This document shows, in pieces, positions 54,646 through 62,415 of a stretch of DNA of 64,000 nt; position 1 is the first letter of the stretch, and every line of letters begins with the position of its first letter. Origin of the DNA: Acetobacteraceae bacterium (lineage in GTDB: Bacteria; Pseudomonadota; Alphaproteobacteria; Acetobacterales; Acetobacteraceae); NCBI GenBank assembly GCA_027482245.1, contig JAIXWG010000064.1:186001-250000 (forward strand), in the 5' to 3' direction. The notes beneath the pieces are model-generated. The model searched no databases. It worked only from the letters and a program-made list of their open reading frames with translations, and was not told where the DNA came from. A program made the translations under genes and the position numbers.

Positions 54646-55607
54646 CCGCCGCCGCCCTTCTTCAGCCCGGCCTCCACGGCACCCTTCACCAGCGCCTCGA
54701 ACCGCGCCTCGGTCATCTCCGGCGCCAGCGTCGGCTCGTCCGGCTGCTTGCCGGTGGACAGGACGCCGAGTTCGGCCCGCGCCTGTTTCAGCAGCTTGTC
54801 CACGCTGTCCAGGCCGAGCACGAGAGGCGAGATGAGTTGCGCGACCTCGACCCCGGCATCGGTGTCCCGCGCGAAATGCACGCCGGCAATCTCCCTGTTC
54901 CGGGCCTGGCGATCGGCCAAGTGTTCGAAGACCTCGCTCATCGCCTGCTTCAACTCTTTATCGATGAAGATCGCGCTGAGCACATTGGCGATGAGGCGCG
55001 ACTGCAGCGCATGGTTGCTGGGAAAGGACGGGTGGGGCGGCGTTGGGATGCTGGGCATCAGCGCCGGATAGACCTGCACCGGGCGGGGAGCGTTGTGTTC
55101 CGCCTTCCAATACATCCCGACCATCTGCCCGATCAGGATGGCGGAGGCGATCAGCGTGGCGCAGGCGGGGTGGGAGGCGGGGCTGGCCATCAGCGCCTGC
55201 AGCCACACATCGCCGATGGCATCGGACTGCGCGACGATCTCCGCCTGCCGCGACGCGCGCTGCGGCACCTTTTCCAGCAACGCCTTCACTGCGCTGGGGT
55301 AGTCCTCCGCGCGCATCATCGGCGTGGGGCAGCCCAGCGCCTTCCAGGGCGTCGTGCCGAACTCGGCGAGGATGACTTGCGCGCGCAGCACCGGCGCGAA
55401 GGACGCCTGGGGGAAGGTGGCGCCGAGGATCAGCGGCAGGGCGCCGGGCGCAGGCTCGAGGAAGCTGCCGAAGGCGAGGATGCCGCCGAAGCCGCCCCCC
55501 ATGCCCCCGTTCATCCCTCCGTTCATCCCCCCATTCATGCCGCCATTCATGCCGCCGTTCATGCCGCCATTCATGCCGCCATTGCCGGCGCCGAAGGTGA
55601 ATGACAT
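54642..55607 (-). CDS. PAP2 / vanadium haloperoxidase-like protein with GGMN repeats
   Basis: 321 residues. All three acid-phosphatase/haloperoxidase motifs are present: K168-x6-R175-P (KAEHNAPRP), PSNH at 196-199 (FPSNHALQ) and R238-x5-H244-x3-D248 (NREIAGVHFARD). The N-terminus carries seven GGMN-type repeats (residues 10-37). No signal peptide or obvious membrane helices, so it is a soluble type. A strong GGGAGG site sets the ATG. It might be a phosphatase or a vanadate peroxidase. It lies between the regulator and the protease. Confidence 0.8.
   Translation of the reverse strand: MSFTFGAGNGGMNGGMNGGMNGGMNGGMNGGMNGGMGGGFGGILAFGSFLEPAPGALPLILGATFPQASFAPVLRAQVILAEFGTTPWKALGCPTPMMRAEDYPSAVKALLEKVPQRASRQAEIVAQSDAIGDVWLQALMASPASHPACATLIASAILIGQMVGMYWKAEHNAPRPVQVYPALMPSIPTPPHPSFPSNHALQSRLIANVLSAIFIDKELKQAMSEVFEHLADRQARNREIAGVHFARDTDAGVEVAQLISPLVLGLDSVDKLLKQARAELGVLSTGKQPDEPTLAPEMTEARFEALVKGAVEAGLKKGGGG
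55497..55580 (-). repeat. 12-nt tandem repeat encoding (GGMN)7
   Basis: Seven near-identical 12-nt units of the ATTCATGCCGCC type (plus-strand reading) lie in the start of the haloperoxidase-like gene. Unit length is a multiple of three, so copy-number change would lengthen or shorten the protein without a frameshift. Confidence 0.9.
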
Positions 55608-55670
55608 CGCTGGACCTCCCTGTTCTTGCCGTGACGCTAGCGTCACCCCGATCGTTGCGAAACGCGTGAT

Positions 55671-57224
55671 TCAGGCGGGAAGCCCGGCTTCCTGCAATCG
55701 CCTCCCATAGGCGCGACGCCTGGCCTCGTCGCGGAAGGGCTGCCGTTCGATGAAGGGGCCAACGCGGAATCCGGGCTCCAGCGCCAGCACGCGCGCCGCC
55801 ATCTCTCGTGCTTCTGGCGCTGCGCCGATTTCCATCATCGCGCCGATCCCGACGCGGAGCGCGGAGGTGTAGTTGGGATTGGCGGCGACGGAGCGCCGCG
55901 CCCAGGACGCCGAACGCTCGAAATCCTCGGCCGCGTAATGCGCGATCGCCGCGAAGCACTGGTAGCGGAAGCGCAGCGGGTCCTCGGGCGACAGGGCGAT
56001 GGCGCGCTCCGCCCGCCGCACCGCCTCCGTCGTCTCGCCCAGGAACGCGTAGGTCGGGCTGCTCCACATCCAGGTCTCGGCATCGTTCGGCGCGGCATCC
56101 AGCGCGCGGTCGAACAGGTCCACCGCCTCCTCATACCCGCGCGCCAGGATCGCGCGATTGTGGCCGAGCATGGCGAGCGCGCGGGGATGGCGGCTGTCGA
56201 GCGCCAGCGCAGCCTCCGCCGCGGCCTCCAGCCCATGCCGGTCCCGCTCCGCATCGTCGGACCATCCCTGGCCGAGCCGCAGGCTGTGCCAATCCGCCAG
56301 CGCGGCGGGGATGGCGGCGGCGCCGCGGTCACGTGCCGCCGCTTCCCGCAGCAGCCCGCCCGCCTCCTCGAAGGCGCCGCGCTCCAGCCGGAAGATCAAC
56401 TGCCGCGCCTCCAGCAGCAGGTGATAGGCGCCGAGGTCGCCGGGGCGTGACCGGCGCGCGCGGGCCAGCTCCGCCTCCCTCACCCGGGGCGCGATGGCAT
56501 GGGCGATGACGGTGGCGACATCGTCCTCCGCCTCGAAGGTATCGACGCCGGCCAGGTCCCACTGGCGCTGCAGCAGCACGGTGCCGCCGGCGGCTTCCGC
56601 CACCTCCATCGTCACGCGCAGCCGGTCACCCCGCTGGCGCAGGCTGCCGGAGGCGACGTATTGCGCGCCGAGGCGCCGCGCGGCCTCCTCCACCGGCGCA
56701 TCGGGCGAGAGAGCGCGCGTGGAGTTGCCGCTGATCACCACGGGTTCGCGCAGCATGGCGAGCGCACCCACCACGCCATCCAGCAGCCCCTCCGCCACCA
56801 CGGACAGCGCCGGGTCAGCCTGGACCTGGCGGAAGGGCAGCACGGCCACGACCGGCACGCCGCCGAAGCCCGGCACCGGCAGTAGCGCCGGTGTCATTGC
56901 TGGCGCGGCCAGCGGCGCCGCTTCCAGGATGTAGCCCCGGCGCGGCACCGTCTTCAGCAGCGCCATTCCATCCGCCCCCATCGCGCGGCGGAGTTCGACG
57001 ATGCATTGCGTGATGCTGTCATCGGTGACGGTGACGTCGGCCCAGACGGTGTCGAGGATCTCGGACCGCGTCACGAGGCGCCCCCGTGCGCGCAGCAGCA
57101 GCAGCAGCAGGTCGAGCGTCTTGGGGCGGAGCGTCGTCTCCTCGCCATCGGCGCGACGCAGCACGCCCCGCTCGGGATCGAGCGACGCAGCCCCGAACCG
57201 CAGCATGCCGGCAGCCGGATCCAT
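55671..57224 (-). CDS. CadC-like winged-helix regulator with TPR domain
   Basis: 517 residues. Residues 1-105 form an OmpR-type winged helix (LRPKTLDLLLLLLRARGRLV, VTVTDDSITQCIVELRRAMG, LKTVPRRGYILEA). A TolB/FlgO-like region follows (AVLPFRQVQAD, EGLLDGVVGAL; about 120-235). TPR repeats run from about 255 to 510 (PRALAMLGHNRAILARGYEE, AVRRAERAIALSPEDPLRFR). There is no membrane helix, unlike CadC itself. It lies 63 bp upstream of the haloperoxidase-like gene on the same strand and is the likely controller. Confidence 0.85.
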   Translation of the reverse strand: MDPAAGMLRFGAASLDPERGVLRRADGEETTLRPKTLDLLLLLLRARGRLVTRSEILDTVWADVTVTDDSITQCIVELRRAMGADGMALLKTVPRRGYILEAAPLAAPAMTPALLPVPGFGGVPVVAVLPFRQVQADPALSVVAEGLLDGVVGALAMLREPVVISGNSTRALSPDAPVEEAARRLGAQYVASGSLRQRGDRLRVTMEVAEAAGGTVLLQRQWDLAGVDTFEAEDDVATVIAHAIAPRVREAELARARRSRPGDLGAYHLLLEARQLIFRLERGAFEEAGGLLREAAARDRGAAAIPAALADWHSLRLGQGWSDDAERDRHGLEAAAEAALALDSRHPRALAMLGHNRAILARGYEEAVDLFDRALDAAPNDAETWMWSSPTYAFLGETTEAVRRAERAIALSPEDPLRFRYQCFAAIAHYAAEDFERSASWARRSVAANPNYTSALRVGIGAMMEIGAAPEAREMAARVLALEPGFRVGPFIERQPFRDEARRRAYGRRLQEAGLPA

Positions 57225-57430
57225 GCGCCTCCGCAGCCCCTCCGTTCATGCCCCCACCCGGACCATAGCGATCGAGCGCCGCGCCGCCGAGTCCGTTCCG
57301 GCCCTGCCGCATTGCACGTGTTTCGCGGAAGTTTCGCCCCCCCTTCGGCCCTGCTTCGGGACCGAAAGCCCCCGCCCCTGCTGCCCTGCCGCCGCCCGGA
57401 AACGCCGGGCGTCACCAGGGAGCGACCCCG

Positions 57431-58174
57431 ATGCGCACCACCCGAGCCTGCCTCCTCGCCGCCGCGCTGGCCCTGCCGGCCGGCGCCCTCGCCCAGACGC
57501 TGCCCGCCGACCACACCCTGCCCGCCCCGGCCGGTACCACCCGCCTGACCCTGCCGGCGCGCGGCGTGGAAGGCGTGCCGATGGTGCTGGTGCTGCCGGA
57601 CAGCCTCGGTGACCAGGGGCGGTCCGACGCCTATGTTGAGGCGCTGGCGGCGCGCGGCCTCGCGACCCTGGTCATCGGCCTCGATTCCGCCGGCCCGGGC
57701 GGCGACGTGGCGCAGACCGCGCGCGCGGCGGCGGTGGCCAGGGACTGGGCGGCGGCGCATGTGCCGGCGGCGAACCCCGACCTCGTCGGACTGATCGGCT
57801 TCGGCACGGGGGCGCGCGCCGCGCTGCTGGCGGCGAATGGCGCGCCGGTCGTCGCCCTGGACCCGGGCTGCGACGGGCTGGCGCTGCCGGCCTACAGCCC
57901 GGTGCTGCTGGTGCATGGCGGGGCGGCCTCCGACGCTGCGGCCTGCGCGGCGCTGCCCGAACCCGCCGGCACCGCGATGCTCGCCCTGCCCGGCGCCGCC
58001 CATGCCTGGGACCTGCCCCCTGCCCTCGCGCCCGGCGGCGCGCTCGTGCCATCGCCGAGCGGCGAGGGCCGGCAGCGCGCCCGGCCGGACCTGGCGGCGA
58101 CGGCGCTGGCCGCGCAGGCCGCCGCCGCCTGGATGTACCAGCAGCTGACGCCGCCGCGGAGCGCCGCGCGATGA
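57431..58174 (+). CDS. Exported alpha/beta-hydrolase-fold protein lacking the nucleophile
   Basis: 247 residues with a signal peptide (MRTTRACLLAAALALPAGAL, cleavage AQ). The fold resembles dienelactone hydrolases: VLVLPDSLG, GLATLVIGLDSAG, and the nucleophile elbow at residues 123-127. That elbow reads GFGTG, so the expected Ser or Cys is Gly125. His191 (GAAHAWD) is retained. It is probably a non-catalytic or reprogrammed protein. AGGGAG precedes the ATG. Its stop overlaps the next gene by ATGA. Confidence 0.78.
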   Translation: MRTTRACLLAAALALPAGALAQTLPADHTLPAPAGTTRLTLPARGVEGVPMVLVLPDSLGDQGRSDAYVEALAARGLATLVIGLDSAGPGGDVAQTARAAAVARDWAAAHVPAANPDLVGLIGFGTGARAALLAANGAPVVALDPGCDGLALPAYSPVLLVHGGAASDAAACAALPEPAGTAMLALPGAAHAWDLPPALAPGGALVPSPSGEGRQRARPDLAATALAAQAAAAWMYQQLTPPRSAAR

Positions 58175-58320
58175 CGCCGGCCGCGCACCGCGCCGCGCTG
58201 CGCCGCGCCGGGCGCAGCGGGGAGTGGGAGATGGCGGAGCGCGCGACGCGCGCCTTCGCCTGGCGCTGGCTGCTGGGCCGCCTGCGGCGCGCCTGGCGGC
58301 CCTCGGGACCGGGCCGATGA
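58171..58320 (+). CDS. Small basic protein (49 aa)
   Basis: A 49-codon frame with ATGA overlaps at both ends: it starts inside the stop of the exported hydrolase-like gene and ends over the start of the MFS gene. The product is Arg-rich with a tryptophan-rich helix (AFAWRWLLGRLRRAWR) that could lie on the membrane. No family recognised. The perfect coupling makes a real gene likely. Confidence 0.65.
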   Translation: MTPAAHRAALRRAGRSGEWEMAERATRAFAWRWLLGRLRRAWRPSGPGR

Positions 58321-59525
58321 GGCTGCAGGACGCGCATCGGCGGGACGCGGCCGCGCCGGCGGAGACGGATGGCTTCCCCGGCTGGCTGGTCGTGGCCGGC
58401 GGCTTCCTGGTGCTGATGGTGGGCTTCGGCGCCATCTACTCCTACGCCGCCTTCGCGGAGCAGATCGCCGCCAGCTTCGCCGCGCCGCGCGGCTCCGTCA
58501 CCATGGTCTATGCGCTGAGCGGCGGCGCCTGCTTCTTCGTCAGCGCGCTGTCCGGGCGGCTGGCCGACCGCATCGGGCCGCGCGTGCCGGCGATGCTCGG
58601 CATGGGGCTGGTCGGGCTCGGCCTGATGGTGGCCGCCACGGCGCGCAGCCTGGCGGAGGTGATGGCCGGCTACGGGCTGCTGATCGGCCTCGGCACCGGC
58701 TTCGCCTATGTGCCGGCCATGGCCGCGGTGCAGGGCTGGTTCAGCACGCATCGCGGACTGGCATCCGGTGTCGCGGCCAGTGGCATCGGCGTCGGCACCG
58801 CGCTGGTGCCGGCGGCGGCGGATGCCATGCTGGCGATCGGCGACTGGCGCGGCGCCTTCGTCGTCTTCGGCGCCGCCGCCGTGCTGGTGGGCGGCGCGGG
58901 CGCGCTGCTGCTGCGCCGTCCGCCGGGCCGGATCCATGCCCTCGCGCTGGAAGAGACGCCGCCCGCGCGGCCTTGGGCCAGCCGGCGCTTCGCCCTGGCC
59001 TATGCCGGCACGCTGCTGGTCTCCGTCCCGGCGACGCTGCCGCAAGCGCTGCTGGTCGGTACGGCGCGGGACCTCGGCATCGAGTGGCATGAGGCGGTGT
59101 CGCTGCTCGGGCTGATCGGGCTCGGCACCATCGCGGGGCGCTTCCTGCTGGCGGCGCTGGCCGATGGGCTCGGGCGGCGGCCCACCTTCCTCGGCTGCTG
59201 CGCGGGCATGGCGGGCAGCATGGCCGTCTGGGCCCTGGCGGAGGGCATGGCGGCGCTGCAGGCCTTCGCGCTTGCCTTCGGCGCGCTGCAGGGCGGCTTC
59301 GTCGCGCTGCTGCCGGCCTTCACGGCGGACAGCTTCGGCCGCCGGGCGCTCGGCGGCGTGATCGGGCTGATCTACACCGGCCGGGGCGTGGCGCTGCTGG
59401 TGGCCCCGCCGCTGGTGGCCGCAGCGCAGGCGGCGATCGAGGGCCCCCTGCCCATCGCGCTCGTCGCGCTGGCCGGGCTTGCAGGCGCGGGGCTGCTGGC
59501 CGCCGTGCGGGACGCGCCGCGATGA
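58317..59525 (+). CDS. MFS transporter (oxalate/formate antiporter-like)
   Basis: 402 residues with twelve predicted membrane helices. The MFS motif after helix 2 is present as GRLADRIGPRVPAMLGMGL and repeated in the second half as LADGLGRRPTFLG. GYGLLIGLGTGFAYVP fits the OFA/monocarboxylate group. ATG 58317 is chosen because of the ATGA junction; an upstream in-frame start at 58224 would overlap the 49-codon gene. It is coupled to the LysE gene downstream. Confidence 0.87.
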   Translation: MRLQDAHRRDAAAPAETDGFPGWLVVAGGFLVLMVGFGAIYSYAAFAEQIAASFAAPRGSVTMVYALSGGACFFVSALSGRLADRIGPRVPAMLGMGLVGLGLMVAATARSLAEVMAGYGLLIGLGTGFAYVPAMAAVQGWFSTHRGLASGVAASGIGVGTALVPAAADAMLAIGDWRGAFVVFGAAAVLVGGAGALLLRRPPGRIHALALEETPPARPWASRRFALAYAGTLLVSVPATLPQALLVGTARDLGIEWHEAVSLLGLIGLGTIAGRFLLAALADGLGRRPTFLGCCAGMAGSMAVWALAEGMAALQAFALAFGALQGGFVALLPAFTADSFGRRALGGVIGLIYTGRGVALLVAPPLVAAAQAAIEGPLPIALVALAGLAGAGLLAAVRDAPR

Positions 59526-60184
59526 GCGGCAGCCAGGCGACGGGCATGGGCTGGGTCCTGCTGCATTTCGCGCTGGGCTACCTGGCGGTGAATGCGGTGC
59601 CGGGGCCCAACATGCTCGCCACCGCGACGCTCGCCGCGCTGCGCGGGCTGCGGGGGGTGCTGCCCTTCTGCCTTGGCATCGCGGTGGGCGCAGGGCTGCT
59701 GGCGGCGACGCTCCGGCTGGCCTTCGCTTTGGCCACGGAGATGGCCACGGGCATGCCCCTGGCGATCCCGCTCGACCTGGCGGGGCGGTCCGCCGGTGCC
59801 GTGCTTCTGCTGCTGCTGGCGCTGCAGGCCATGACGGCACCGCCGCCCGCCGTGGCCGGCAGCCCGGCGGCGCGCCAGCCGTTATCCGCGCGCGCCGCCG
59901 GGATGGCCTTCCTGGCGGGTGCGCTGACGGCCGCCACCAACCCGATCACCGCCACCTACATGGCGGCGCAGTTCCTGGGTCCGCTGGCGGATGGCGTGGC
60001 CGCCTGGCTGGCGGTGCTGATCGTGCCGGCCCAGGCGATGGCCTGGGGGATGCTGGTGGCCGCGCTCTTCTCCCGCCCCGCCATGCGGCGCGTGGCGCTG
60101 GCGCGGCACCGGATGGTGTGCGTGGCCTCCGGCCTGGCGCTGGCGGCCATGGCGGTCGCGATGCTGCGGCCGCTGTTCGGATAG
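59522..60184 (+). CDS. LysE family translocator
   Basis: 220-residue exporter with about six helices. LysE signatures are NAVPGPNMLATATLAALRG and LTAATNPITATYMAAQFLG. It overlaps the MFS gene by ATGA and ends the four-gene cascade. Substrate unknown. Confidence 0.82.
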   Translation: MSGSQATGMGWVLLHFALGYLAVNAVPGPNMLATATLAALRGLRGVLPFCLGIAVGAGLLAATLRLAFALATEMATGMPLAIPLDLAGRSAGAVLLLLLALQAMTAPPPAVAGSPAARQPLSARAAGMAFLAGALTAATNPITATYMAAQFLGPLADGVAAWLAVLIVPAQAMAWGMLVAALFSRPAMRRVALARHRMVCVASGLALAAMAVAMLRPLFG

Positions 60185-60186
60185 GA

Positions 60187-60214
60187 CCGGGCGGGGCCAG
60201 GCAGCCCCGCCCGG
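60187..60214. terminator. 11-bp hairpin between convergent genes
   Basis: CCGGGCGGGGC and GCCCCGCCCGG flank a 6-nt loop, between the LysE stop (2 bp away) and the binding-protein stop. It probably serves both strands. No U tract. Confidence 0.6.
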
Positions 60215-60219
60215 CGTGC

Positions 60220-61338
60220 TCACATCTCCGCGTAGCTGCCGTTGCGCCAGACGTAGAAGACGTAGTCCGGCACCGTGACGTCGCCCTTGCCGTCGAAGGA
60301 GATGTCGCCCAGCACCGTCTGCCAGGGCCCACCCGACTTCAGCAGGGCGGCGATGCGGCGCGGGTCCGTGCCGTTGCTGCGCGCGGCGGCGGCGGCCCAG
60401 ATCTGCAGCGCGGCGTAGGTGTAGAGGACATAGCCCTCCGGATCGATGTTCTTCGCCCGGAAGGCCTGCACGACGGAAGCCGCCGTCGGGCGCTTGCGGG
60501 GGTCGCTGCTGAAGGTCATCAGCGTGCCCTCGCCGGCCGCGCCGGTGATCTGCCAGAACTCGTTGGTCACCAGCGCATCGCCGCCGATCAGCGTGATGTT
60601 CATCCCCCGCTCCTTCGCCTGGCGAAGGATGAGGCCGGATTCCGTATGGTAGCCGCCGACATACACGACCTGGACATTCGCCTGCTGGAGGCGGGAGACG
60701 ATGGCGGAGTAGTCACGCTCCCCGGGCGTATAGGCGCTGAAGAGCGCTTCCGTGACGCCGGCGCCGTTCAGCGCCTTCTTCGTCTCCTCCGCCAGGCCGC
60801 GGCCATAGGCGGAGTTGTCGTGCAGGATGGCGATGCGCTGGCCGCGCATGTTCTGGGCGATGTAGCGGCCCGCGACTTGGCCCTGCTGGTCGTCGCGGCC
60901 GCAGACGCGGAAGGTGTTCCAGCCGCCCTCATCCGTGTAGCGCGGGTTGGTGGAGGCGGGGCTGATCTGCAGCACGCCTTCCTCCGCATAGACCTTGCTG
61001 GCCGGGATGGAGCTGCCGGAGCAGAAATGGCCTGCCACCAGCGCGACGCGGCGCGAGGCCAGCTGGTTGGCCACGGAGACGGCCTGGCGCGGGTCGCACG
61101 CATCGTCGCCCACTTCCAGCGCCAGCTGCCGGCCGAGCACGCCGCCGCGGGCGTTGAGGTCCGCCACCGCCTGTTCGGCGCCGGCGCGCATCTGCCCGCC
61201 GAAGGCCGCGTACTGGCCCGTCATCGGCCCCGCCGTCGCGATGCGGATCGGGCCGGTCTGCGCCAGCGCCCCGCTGGCCCCGGCAAAAAGCGACGGCGCG
61301 GCCAGCGCGCCACCCAGCATCGTCCTGCGCTTCAGCAT
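60220..61338 (-). CDS. ABC transporter substrate-binding protein, branched-chain amino acid type (LivJ-like)
   Basis: 372-residue periplasmic binding protein (Peripla_BP_6). A twin-arginine-like signal (MLKRRTMLGGALAAPSLFAG, ALAQ) precedes IRIATAGPMTGQYAAFGGQM. LVAGHFCSGSSIPASKVYAE and ILHDNSAYGRGLAEETKKAL are typical. The ATG has GGGAGAGA. No LivHMFG genes adjoin it. The single Cys pair (DACDP, GHFCSG) is typical of LivJ. Confidence 0.92.
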   Translation of the reverse strand: MLKRRTMLGGALAAPSLFAGASGALAQTGPIRIATAGPMTGQYAAFGGQMRAGAEQAVADLNARGGVLGRQLALEVGDDACDPRQAVSVANQLASRRVALVAGHFCSGSSIPASKVYAEEGVLQISPASTNPRYTDEGGWNTFRVCGRDDQQGQVAGRYIAQNMRGQRIAILHDNSAYGRGLAEETKKALNGAGVTEALFSAYTPGERDYSAIVSRLQQANVQVVYVGGYHTESGLILRQAKERGMNITLIGGDALVTNEFWQITGAAGEGTLMTFSSDPRKRPTAASVVQAFRAKNIDPEGYVLYTYAALQIWAAAAARSNGTDPRRIAALLKSGGPWQTVLGDISFDGKGDVTVPDYVFYVWRNGSYAEM

Positions 61339-61428
61339 CCCGATCTCTCCCTGTCGTCCGGCGCCCATGGCGCGGTGGTACAACCTAGGCGAGCCGGAAG
61401 GGGGATGGCCAGCACCCTTCGCGGGGCC

Positions 61429-61725
61429 TCACCCACCCGGCAGCAGTGCGTCGATCGCCCGCGCCAGCGCGATGTCGCGATCGGACAACCCGCCCGCGTC
61501 ATGCGTCGTCAGCAGGATGTCCACGCGGTTCCACACATTGCTCCATTCGGGGTGGTGGTCCTGCTTCTCCGCCAGCAGGGCGACGCGCGCCATGAAGCCC
61601 CAGGCCTCGTTGAAGTCGCGGAAGCGGAAGCGGCGCTCGATGGCGTCCCGCCCCTCCGCCATCCGCCACCCCGGCAGGTCGGCGGCCAGGCTGGCGCGGG
61701 CTTCGGGGGAAAGGGGCTGAACCAT
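61429..61725 (-). CDS. Pterin-4-alpha-carbinolamine dehydratase
   Basis: 98-residue enzyme of the PhhB/DCoH family that recycles tetrahydrobiopterin-type cofactors. The signature is EKQDHHPEWSNVWNRVDILL followed by TTHDAGGLSDRDIALA. The ATG giving MVQPLSPEAR is chosen. No phenylalanine hydroxylase lies in the window. Confidence 0.92.
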   Translation of the reverse strand: MVQPLSPEARASLAADLPGWRMAEGRDAIERRFRFRDFNEAWGFMARVALLAEKQDHHPEWSNVWNRVDILLTTHDAGGLSDRDIALARAIDALLPGG

Positions 61726-61783
61726 GGCGGGGGTTCTCCTGTTCTCGGCTTGACGCGGGGCGGCGGGCGGGCTGCAAGGCGGC

Positions 61784-62179
61784 ATGACCCGCTTCAGCCA
61801 TCCGCCGACCCTGGACGACATCGTGGAGATGGCCGAGCAGGCCTTTTCCGCCATCCCCAAGGAGCTGCGCGACCTGGTCCGCGGCGCCGCCATCGTGGTG
61901 GAGGATGTGGCGGATGAGGAGACCGCGGCGGAGCTCGGCTTCGAGAGCCCCTGGGCGCTGACCGGACTCTACCGCGGCACGCCGATGACGCAGAAGAGCG
62001 TCTTCGACACGCCGGCCGAACCCGACAGCATCACCCTGTACCGGGAGCCCATCCTGCTGGAATGGGTGGAGACCGGAGAAGACCTGTTCCGCCTGGTCCG
62101 CAACGTGCTGATCCATGAGATCGCGCACCATTTCGGCTTCTCCGACGACGATATCGACCGGCTCGAGAGCGGCGATTAA
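61784..62179 (+). CDS. Zincin-like metallopeptidase (MMP family PF06262 type)
   Basis: 131 residues with the HExxH zinc motif VLIHEIAHHFGFSDDDID and the upstream GLYRGTPMTQKSV and ITLYREPILLEW blocks that mark this family. Predicted to be a small cytoplasmic metallopeptidase. It is divergent from the pterin dehydratase. Confidence 0.88.
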   Translation: MTRFSHPPTLDDIVEMAEQAFSAIPKELRDLVRGAAIVVEDVADEETAAELGFESPWALTGLYRGTPMTQKSVFDTPAEPDSITLYREPILLEWVETGEDLFRLVRNVLIHEIAHHFGFSDDDIDRLESGD

Positions 62180-62270
62180 CCCTTTCGCCACGCGCGATTT
62201 TTCGTCTTTCGACGGATCGCCGCCCCGGCATTAACCGCGCCGTTACCCGCTACCCGGCAGAACCTGCCCA

Positions 62271-62309
62271 GCCGACGACGTCGGCATGGTGCCGACCGAC
62301 TCCGTCGGC
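62271..62309. promoter_or_regulatory. Two nested inverted repeats upstream of fliF
   Basis: GCCGAC-GAC-GTCGGC is followed 5 bp later by GCCGAC-CGACTCC-GTCGGC. The four identical half-sites lie 107 bp before the fliF start. They could be an operator for a flagellar regulator or form alternative hairpins in the leader. Confidence 0.5.
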
Positions 62310-62415
62310 TTGGGGATGGCAGGATGTCGCGCAGGGGTTCGGGTGCAGGATGCGCCGGGCTGGGCCGAAAGGCCCAAGGGGACGCACCATGTGGTGATGC
62401 TCCGCAGGGTCGCGC

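Noticed and set aside
58224..58316. Longer N-terminus for the MFS transporter
   Set aside because: It would overlap the 49-codon gene by 97 bp; the ATGA junction at 58317 places the start precisely before the first membrane helix region.
62311..62415. Possible c-di-GMP (GEMM-I) riboswitch before fliF
   Set aside because: A GAAA tetraloop and GGGACGCA are present, but the conserved CGCA-GGCAAACC and the second stem with its receptor are missing.
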